Shown here one piece after another: positions 55,214 through 64,000 of a DNA stretch of 64,000 nt. The stretch is taken from NCBI GenBank assembly GCA_003116995.1, contig BDSL01000089.1:186001-250000 (forward strand), given 5' to 3'. Each line of letters starts with the position of its first letter. The first letter of the stretch is position 1. A model generated the notes under the pieces. The model searched no databases. It saw nothing but the letters and a program-made list of their open reading frames with translations, and was not told the origin of the DNA. The position numbers and the translations under genes were made by a program. Source of the DNA: Yamagishiella unicocca. Lineage: Eukaryota; Chlorophyta; Chlorophyceae; Chlamydomonadales; Volvocaceae.

Positions 55214-58200
55214 CTATAGATAAAGGCCCAGCATGCGATGCACTTGATCTCCGTCCAAAGGGTCGTCCACATCGCTCGCCCACTCATACGTGTGCATCTC
55301 GCCCTTGCCCTTGACCTCCGTCATGCCCAGGTCCCGCCACGCCTCATTCGCCAGCCGCGACTGCGTTGCGCCGCTGACGTGGATGTGCCCTGGCCGGCAA
55401 GTACTCTCCATGCGGCTGGCCACGTTCTGCAGGGGAAAGAGTGGATACACGAGGGGGTGTAAAAACCATTTTACGCGACGGGGTTTCGAGGAAGACCCGT
55501 GGGTGCGAGAAAAACCGTATAAAAGGGACGTTTCGCGATGCATGCTGGAGAACTTGGGTGAGGATACGAAAGACAAAGGTCGGATGTCAACCTTCGGCGG
55601 CTAAGCTAAATCGGCGGCGGCTTTACACGACGGGAGGGCGCATGGGGCGAGGGGGTGACGTCGGTGGTGAACGAACACAAGGCATGTGGCTGGTGTCCGG
55701 GCGGGTGGCCTAGCTCACCCCAGCGGCACTGTACACGACTGCTGGGCCACAAAGCGCACTCACCACTGTGTCGCCGAAGAGGCAGAAGCGCGGCATGCGG
55801 TCTCCCACCACACCGCTGGTGATGGGGCCGCTGTGCAGCCCCACCCGCAGTTGCACCGGCTCGCCCGTGTGCGGCATGCGCACCTCCCGGGAGACACGAA
55901 CCATCGCCTGGGGTCGGGAGTGGACATGGGCGCAGAGGCGGGGAGGTGGTGGGCATGAGCGGCGGGCTCGGTACATGGATGTGGCAGCAAGGCCACATAC
56001 AGTTAGCCCCTGTCGCCGGCTCTATGGCCATAACCATGATGCATTGAGCAACTCCCGCATGGAGGTGTCAGGCTACGGTCATACGGTGGCTCTAGCGATC
56101 TGGGCCTTTCCCACTGCATCTATCACTCCTCCGAGCCGAGCCCCTCCTACCTTTGCGAACTCCATCGTCCTCACGGCATGCAGTGGGTCCTCGTGGCCAC
56201 TGATGACGGACTTGTAGCCGTCCTCGTCATACGCCACCAGCCCGCCAGCGACCATGTAGCAGTCTGGCGAGGAGGGGAGACAGGTGGAGGGCAGGGCCGG
56301 GGAGCCAGGTGCAGCTCGTTACATGCGCCAATAAGGTGGCAAGCATGTGATGGGCGTCCAATGGGGCTCCAAGCCCATAACGCCAAAGCGAGAATGGCTC
56401 GCACTGCCACAGGGGACACGGTCGCCCAGAACTCGTTCTGGTCGTCGCCCCCAGTTCGTCTCCCTCGGCGCCCTCACCTCCGATGGTCTCCACCTTGTAC
56501 ACCTTGTAGATGTCGACCAGGCTGTCGAAGCGGCTGTAGAGGTCGTTCAAGAACGCCATGATGGCGAAAGGCGCGGTGGCATGGCATGCGGTCGTGAAAC
56601 CCTGAGGCGGGGTGTTGAAGGGGTTGAGCACGGGAGTGGCTGGTATAGACGCAACGGCTGGTGCTCAGGGTGTGTGGGTCAGTGGCGCCGAACACGGCAG
56701 CCTTCGGTCCGGCAGGGCATCACTCCTATTGTGAATCGACATGACGTGGCACTATGACAACTGTTGATCGGCAAAGCGGGCGATGTTGGCGACCCACTAA
56801 AGACAACGGATTTGTGGAGGTATCCACGGCATCAAAAGATGAATTCGAGTACGACTGTACGACTCACCACGATGTCACAAAATAAGATCGTCACGCAGGG
56901 GTGCCACGTGGCCAGGGAGGCCAGGCGGGCTGTGCTGCCCTCCAGGGCTGCTGCCACTGGGGGCACGTCACCACTGGCGGCAGTGTCACCGAACCCGCCA
57001 CCACCAGCGGCAGGGGGCACCATGCTGCGTCCACCGCTGCCGGCAGTGCTGCTGATGACTGAGCCCTCAGCCCGGGCTGCAGCAGCTGGCATGCGTTGTG
57101 GCTGCACGGGTCGGCTGTGGCCCCCGCCAGTGCCCCTCAGTGTCAGGTACTCGATGCAATGGCGCGGAAAGATGCTCTCCAGCACCTGGAAGGTTGGCAA
57201 GGTGGGCGCGACATACAGTCAGCATCGTAAGAAGCGCCCGTAACACATGCATATCGCAGATGACAGTGGAAGCAAGCGGATATTGTGGCCTAACTATCCA
57301 CGTACATGATGAGCGGCGGGGCCATCACCCCTGGGCCATGCAGAGCAGGGACCGCCCATGTGGACCCAAGTGGTGTCAGCAAGCAAGTCCTCCCGAGAGG
57401 AGGCTCGCTCGGATTAGCACCAGACCCCCATGACGACAGCCCGGTGTATGTGTGCTTCCGTCGAGTTCCCTCACCTTGTGCTCCTCCTGAAGCAGGCTGG
57501 CCATCTGCTGCTGTGCCTGAACCTGCTCTGTAACATCAACTTGCGTGATCACCAGTACCAGTGGATGGCCGCCGTTGCTGGTGTTACCACCCTCACTGAT
57601 ACAATCACCACCCTGCAGGATCGATACGGTACACAGCGGCTTCAGCTACACTTGTTGCGTTCCAGGACCGCTGGCACTGCCACATTTGGTTGCGCATTCA
57701 TAGTGACTAGCTACCCACATGCTCACAAGCGCCACGTGAAAGAAGTGCCAACACATGTAGCACCCCACATCACTACCGTATCCTGCATGCAGCTGACACC
57801 TAACGAGGCAACACAACCTACCCGCTGTGCACGGATATGCAGCTTATGCCACGCCGGTGGCGGAGGTGTAGCTGCGCGCGGCGACATGAATGAGGGAGCA
57901 GCTACAGCTCCGGAACCAAAGCCACCGGTGAGACCACCGTCCCGGCTTCCAGCTGCCCGGCTGCCACCACCACCAGAAGGGTTAATTTGGCCACTGCCAC
58001 CCTCACCGCCGGGTGCACGGGCCCTTGGCAGGCTGCCTGCCACTGCCGGGGCTGCTGCCCCGACCGGTGACAACCTCGCATGCTGGGGGCCATCCGACAC
58101 TCGGTGTTGTCGCGGATGCGCTCCGTTGGTGGCAGCAGCTCCCCCAGCTACAACCTGCTCTTGGGTGGCGCCGGGGAAGCCAGCGAGCAGGGTGGCACCG

Positions 58201-61200
58201 GCAGTGGAGCACATGTGGGAATCCTCCGGTGACGTCCCAAAAGGCAGCTGGCCCGACGACTGCATCCCCAGGCGGACAGCGCCAGGTGCACAGTCCAAGG
58301 AGAAGCGCTGCCCCACACCGTTGCCAGCCTGGAAGGCACGCTGCTGCTGCTGTTGCTGCTGTTCCTCCAGCCGCAGCGAGAAGCTGGTAAGCAGCTGGCG
58401 TACCCTGGTGTGGGTATCCGTGTGGGCTGGCGGCTTGCGGTGGCGCGCGCTGCCACGGGGGCTGTGATGCTGCACCCCGGCACTGCCCTGGGCCCACTCG
58501 AAGCTGCTGCTGGCGGCCAGCCCCACTGCAGAGCTGCATCCCCCTGAAGCCCGGTGGGCCGCAGGGCTTGGAGTCGCACTCGCCTCAAAGAACACGGTGA
58601 TGCTGGCACGGCGGCGTGAGGAGATGGACCGGAGCTGGTTGGTGGTCCCGGGCAGGGTGCTCCCCTGCCTGCTGCCCGCCTCCCGGCTGCTCTGCACCCT
58701 GAAGGTAGCCGGCTCTCGGACCGTCGGCACTGGACTGGCCGGTGCCATGTCCAGGGAGGGGCGCGAGGGCGTGCATGGCAGCAGCCTGCTTGGCGGTGCC
58801 CGTGGTGGCAGGCCCGTGAGGCAGCAGCCTGCAGGGGCAGCTGGGAGAGACGTGACGGGATCAGGACCCAAGGCCTCAGGGGCACTGGCACTGGTGGGAA
58901 GCTCGTCAAAAGGAGCTGGCGCAATAGGCGCCACCGCCGCCAACGCCACTGCTGCTTCGCCCGGTGCAAGGAGGGTGCTGGGCCTGGCCGCGTCCACCAG
59001 GCATATGAACGGCTGCGGGCTCCCAACAGCTGCACCGGACAGCAGCGATGCTGCTGTTGACGCGCCCGTTGCTGATGTTATCGTTAACCTAGGGGCTGCG
59101 GTGTTGTTCCCAGCAGCGACTTGCTGCCTGACCATTGGAGCTCCTGCATGGAGGCAAGATGCGCCCAAACCGTGGCGGCCAGGGGCTCCTGGTGCACCGC
59201 TGCTGAGAAATCCGCCGAACTCACAGTGGGCTGTATCCCTGACGGTGCAACCAACACGCCCTCCTTGCTGTGCAGCAGCCGCGGCCATAACGGCGGTCGC
59301 CGCGGCTGTAGCGATGACGACGTCGTTGAAATGCTCGCCAGCACACACGGCATTGGTGGCACTCGACACATCGTCCCCGTCCATGATGCTGAAGCCGTCC
59401 GACCGGAGCACCTCGTCCAGCCCCACCGACCAGGCCTCATGGCTGCATGGCGCCGCCACCTCCACCACATCCTCAATGGTGCCCAGCTGGGGCCGGACGG
59501 AGGTGATGCGTCGACTCCCCGGGGACAGACCCGCTGAGCTCCCTGCAGTGATGTCATGACACGGGCCCTGTGAAGAAACACCCGCCCCATTAGGTCCGCC
59601 AGCTGCACCGTTAGGTACGACCAACCCGACAGTGCCTGTGGTGGCGGTAGCAGTTGCGGCTTGCATAGGCGCCGCAGTGGACGCCAGCAGCGCACTAGGG
59701 CCGCGGTTCCTGCCGCCTCGTTCATCAACCACTCGGGTGCTCGCGATGCATGCGACGTCGACCGCCTCACCCGCCTCGCCGAACTGCCCCGCCCGCTGCA
59801 GCGCCCTGGGCTGGCTGGAAGCTCCTTGCTGTGACAACGTCACGGGTCGCAGGCGGGAAGGCTCCGGAACCATCAACCTTGCCAGGGGGTTGCTCCGCGT
59901 GGCAGCTGTGAGAGCGCTGGCTATTCGGCGAGGCGCGTGGCGTTTCTTGTAGGTGGCTGCGGCATCCATGAGCCGTTGGAGAGTTTGCGCGGTGGGCGTA
60001 TCCGGCAGCAGCGGCGTCGCACACGCCAGGGCGTGCAGCAGCGGCGTGCTGGGCTCCGGGGAGTGGAGCGCCAGGGAGGGGAGTGCATGTGACGGCAGCA
60101 CGGCCGCTGACGCCGACGAGGCGGCGGTGGTGGTGGGAGCTGCTGTATACCCTTCACGGTGTGCCAGCCGCTCCAGGGCCCTGACAGGCAGGTCGCTCGT
60201 GTCCCTGTCGTCATCGTCGTCACCACCCAAATAGATGCCGATGCTCGCCGCACCCGCCGCCACCGCCGCCGACATTCCATTCAAACCAATGCTTTGCCTA
60301 CTGCTCGGAGCACCCATGCCGCTGCAGCCCGCCGTGCCACCATCGGCAGCGCCGCTGCGGCAGCCAGCAGCGGCGCCACCATCCGGCCAAACGGCCTTAC
60401 ACGCGCTGGCTCCCTGCACCAGCCGCAGCGGCGCCGAGAGCATCTGGGCAGGGGCACCAAAGGACGCCTCCGCCGAGAACATCCCGGCAGTGGTGCTCAG
60501 CTGCCTGGCGCGTACCGGTGCAGGAAAGGCATGTGATGTCAGCGCTGCCAGCAGCTTGTGGTCCAGGGAATCCCCCAGGTCAGCTCCGTAGCACAGCACG
60601 GGCTCTGTGGACCGCCGCTCCAGGGCACTGCCCTCCCTGGAGCACCGCGGGCTGGGTTTGACACTGGGGCGGTGATGGTGGCGGCCGCCCAGCGCGGGCG
60701 AGGTGCCCCTCGAGGGGTCCGCTACAGGGGGGCCGGCTGCGGCAGCTGACATCTGGTGCGCCATGGATCGAGGGACCGATACCAGAGCGGAAAAGCTCTG
60801 CGATGCGGCAGGCGGGTCGGGCACGTTGGAGTGTTAGCGAAATTCGAGATGAGGACAGCTAACCGAGCAAACATAAGATGTTCGAGAGGCGCCGGCTAAA
60901 GTGATTTACGTGGGGGCAACCACACCCAAGTGGACAGGTTTGGGGAGATGCGACGAGGGATGAATAACATGGCGGGGGCGGAGGCGGCATGCCCCAGGAT
61001 GCCGTGACAGCCCTTTCACGACCACACTTGCTCACGGCGGCGGCAAGCCCCCCAGGCCCCATGTTCGATAATACCTCTCCGAGAGACAGCCCATCAAGAA
61101 GCTTCTCCAGCATCTCCTCCGGCCGCTGTGCGTCCAGGCCCCTATCCGGCTGGTCCAGCAGCCTCAGCAGCAACTGCCGTGCCAGGGGCAGGCCGGACAA

Positions 61201-62907
61201 GTCGCCGTAGAAGGCCTGCGAGGACGCAGCAGGCCCGAGTCGTGAGGCCGTCGTGCCAGCTGGACTGGCATCGTGAAGGCAATCAAAACACCCCCGCCGC
61301 ACACAGGCACGGGGTCGTACACATGCAGGGTTGGGTGCTGGGGATGCCCGAGGGCCTTACCCGAGACTTGGCGTTCTGGTACTTCACGTCCCTGCAGTAA
61401 TGCCATTCCGGGCGGGGGAGGGGGTAAGGGCACGACAGCTCGCCTAGCAGGCCCAGCGATGAACCGTCAGGTTGACGTAACAGCAGGAGCCCCCGCCTGC
61501 GCCCGCCAACCCGGTCACACCCAGCCTTTTTTGTGCCAGGCCGCGGGCTTTCTCTTTACCCACCCCACCCCACACTCCTCATCTCCCTTGGTTTGTCGGC
61601 CGCGGATTCGCGGATTATCTTTTACCCCATCCCCACCCTCCACCACATCCTAGGAGACAACAGGCATCACGGGTTTCAGCAGCCGCGCAGCTCGTGGCCC
61701 CAAAGGCGTCTCTCCCCTGTCGTACATCTGTCGTACGCACCCACCCTGGGTGCTGCAGGATCGTGATGAGGGAGGGGCTCTCCTCCAAGGCCAGCTGCAG
61801 GGGACCCGAGGGGGGGTCGCTGCAGAGTGCGCAGAGAGGCAAGCCATTGACGGCCGGTCGAGGGCCCACCGCCGCCGCCGCCGTCGTCGTCGTCGCTGTC
61901 GTCGCCTTCGTCGTCCGAGAATCCGCAGTTGCGGTTGCTGCAGGTGGTTGCAGGCGGCTAGGGCTGACCGCTGCGGAGTGCTCTGGATGAGAGAGCTCTA
62001 CAAGGTGAGCGTCCTGGGATCCAGATCCAGATCTGGAACCGGGCTCCTTCAAATGAACAATGGCAGGGTTGCTGCTGCCGCAGGCAGGGAGTACTTCGCT
62101 GATGAGCTGCTGCGCGGCACCGCCAGCAGCCGCGCAGACAAGCACCGCGGGGCACGGACCCACGTGCCCGCTGCCCTCATCGCCTTCAACCATGCAGCTC
62201 TGGATCTGCACGGGTGGCATTGGGAAGTCGTCCGGTAAGATGGAGCGTTTACCTACTCAAGGAGATGAGTCGTTGACTGTCTGTTGCCCTAAGTACGGAC
62301 TCAATGAGCTCCAAGGCTGGGCTAAGCTGCTATCTGGGCCTACCCTGCCGCCCACTGTCCCGCTGCCCCTGTTATCGGCTGGGTTTGTCATGGAAGCCCC
62401 TCCCAGCAAACCCCTGGCGGGTTATTCGCGCGCGCTTGTTTACTTTTAGTTCGCTGCCCCATGGAAGTTACACACGCTCTCCCCTACCTGGCCGTTCTCC
62501 CGAAACGACGGCGTCCACGTCCGCTTCTGACCCCGGCATCCCAAATCGATCGACGCGGTGACCCCGCCCGAACATACCAACAGCTCGCCTTCACGCGTTC
62601 CATAGTCCGCCAAGATCAGCAGGTGAGGCAGTAGGGTACATTCCCTCTCATGTTTTGCGCCTCGAATTTGCAGCCGCATTTGGAAAGCTTTCCCCTCCGC
62701 TGCACACCTGCAAATGTCGACGAACAATTCGGCCGCCGAGGGGGCTGATGTCAATGTCGGCACGCCAGCAAGAAAATAAATTGCATATCCGATATACCTT
62801 AATGCGGCCACAAGGGCGCACACTGAGGCGGGGTCTGCTTCCAGCCAAGCTCGGAGGTACCCATCTGGCTGTGCGCCGAATTTCTCAGAAGCACGACCCA
62901 GCATCAT
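55214..62907 (-). CDS. Guanylyl cyclase B: paralogue of cyclase A in opposite orientation (~1,662 residues)
   Basis: Exons (minus): 62907-62798, 62707-62488, 62205-61745, 61391-61361, 61215-61075, 60797-57822, 57612-57475, 57185-56868, 56601-56478, 56263-56151, 55907-55764, 55426-55214; all phases join. The PAS-like part is [33 protein letters not shown], encoded partly by a 31-nt microexon. The linker (992 codons) shares islands with cyclase [12 protein letters not shown] ([11 protein letters not shown]) and RQLLTSFS (A: QKLLTSFS). Catalytic residues: Asp1463 (CDIV), Asp1507 (GDCY), Asn1593, Arg1597; guanine-type Glu1503 and Cys1586. Predicted product cGMP. An extra intron (57821-57613) splits the region before the signalling helix; A has none there. 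The start at 62907 is the first in-frame ATG pair ([10 protein letters not shown]); an upstream first exon like that of A may exist. Confidence 0.8.
55279..56330 (-). repeat. Inverted repeat, right arm (3' part of cyclase B)
   Basis: Partner of 48790-49867. Beyond its lower limit the last ~22 codons differ visibly ([38 protein letters not shown]). Beyond its upper limit introns are unrelated. Confidence 0.9.
55470..55590 (+). repeat. Dispersed intronic repeat, copy in cyclase B
   Basis: GGGTTTCGAGGAAGACCCGT, GGGTGCGAGAAAAACCGTAT and GCATGCTGGAGAACTTGGGT in the last intron of cyclase B. It is the counterpart of the cyclase A copy and is included in the inverted repeat. Confidence 0.75.
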
Positions 62908-64000
62908 AATCGCACGAAGACGCGAAACGAAAACATCGCCCTTTATGCTTGACTTCTCATCTAAATCCGCTTGCCGCGAGGGCTGGAAGCAAGCGCGAAG
63001 GAGACGCGACAGGCCGTTCGAAGGTGGCGAGGGAATATCTCGATTCGCAGAAAGGAGAAGACCACTGCTCTTGAATGCCCGAATTTTGCAAGCAGAGACG
63101 AATGGAATTGAAAGCGAACTGGGGACGGGGGACAGGTCGTCCCCGCCTCGAACCCAACCACCCTGTACCATTGAGCCAGTTTACTACAGAGGAAGAGGCT
63201 CCGCAGCTATGTCGTCACATAACACGACGGCGCGGGGCAAAGCAGTACAATATCAGTATCGGTGCGGGCGTGATCTGGCGAGCTCCCTGGCAGTACAGAA
63301 CAACGGAATGCGCCCACCCAATTCAACAGCCCCTTGTGAAGAACAATAATATTCATGATTTCCATTAAAATTTTGTGTAAAAATTGCTTACGAGTCCTGA
63401 GGGTTGTGCGCGAACGGTATGGACCCTGGCGCCACCTGGCGGTTCCGTTAATCTCTGCCATCTCTTAGCACCCAAGTATTCACCATGAAAACGACAGCCC
63501 TTGGTGGTGCATAACGTAATTGTTGTCAAAAATCCCACAGCCGTCCCAACCGTCCACCCCGCAAACCGAATACGAATATATATTCTGCTCATAAATTCGG
63601 CTCCTTCGGGCATATTGCTCCGTACTTTACCATAGGCAAATTATGTGGCACCTCAACCAGGCTTTGCCCAACTAGACGGTCACCGTCCAGTGTAGGCCGG
63701 CGCTTTTGCAGCCAGCTATGACGTGCAGTCAGTCTCGCTACGCCTTCGACTCACGTCACGCCCTGCTTCTCAGACGATCTTTCTTATTACTGTTTATATT
63801 GGTTACATTAGTGAGACGATGACGTCTTCAGTATGAGAACAAGGTTCGCATGCTGCAGTTACGCACGTGACGCGGTAGCTTGCACGGCAGGAGAACCGGG
63901 ACCGAAACTATGGCAAAGGAGCATAATGCTCCCATGTGCGCTTTATGGAACAATGGCCGCGGCCGTCGAAGACGTATGCGGCAATACACCGCGCTGACAG
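62908..64000. other. Upstream region of cyclase B
   Basis: The first-exon frame stays open to 63171 without homology to cyclase A exon 1. AT-rich beyond 63340. No other gene is supported. Confidence 0.4.

Noticed and set aside
63120..63200. Possible tRNA on the minus strand (TGGCTCAATGGTACAG and GGTTCGAG)
   Set aside because: The A-box-like and B-box-like words are only about 24 bases apart, too close for an anticodon arm, and no acceptor stem pairs.

Overview
This window is nuclear DNA of a volvocine green alga (Chlamydomonas/Volvox group). The evidence is GC-rich, intron-dense genes with short GTGNGT...CAG introns, long Ala/Gly/Gln runs in proteins, abundant minisatellites, TGTAA polyadenylation signals, an interstitial CCCTAAAA telomere-type tract, and large PAS-linked class III cyclases. 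All gene models were built by hand from reading frame, splice-site phase and family motifs. No transcript data were available, so each exon edge is a prediction.

Layout. (1) 2-6814 (+): 3' part of a kinase-like gene with ankyrin repeats, whose introns are full of short tandem repeats. (2) 7668-11073 (+): a 637-residue protein resembling the uncharacterised C2orf81 family. (3) 11652-19732 (+): a ~1,930-residue RING/TRAF-type zinc-finger protein. (4) 25723-20867 (-): a YLPM1/ZAP3-type nuclear P-loop protein. (5) 33270-27215 (-): a USP36-like ubiquitin protease with a C-terminal Gly-Arg (GAR) tail; its last intron carries three tandem copies of a box C/D snoRNA. (6) 33543-37582 (+), divergent from the protease across 272 bp: an ADAT1/TAD1-type tRNA adenosine deaminase. 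(7) 38488-39883: a non-autonomous hAT-like transposon with perfect 8-bp target duplication. (8) 40798-49932 (+) and 62907-55214 (-): two paralogous guanylyl cyclases placed tail to tail. Their last ~1.1 kb, introns included, is nearly identical although the rest has diverged. The 5.3-kb spacer holds a decayed non-LTR retrotransposon fragment.

Functional links. The protease, its snoRNAs and the tRNA deaminase all point to RNA modification and nucleolar biology, and two of these genes share a promoter interval. The two cyclases are a locally duplicated signalling pair that appears to be homogenised by gene conversion. Several unrelated genes share a dispersed repeat that lies inside introns, often next to a splice site.
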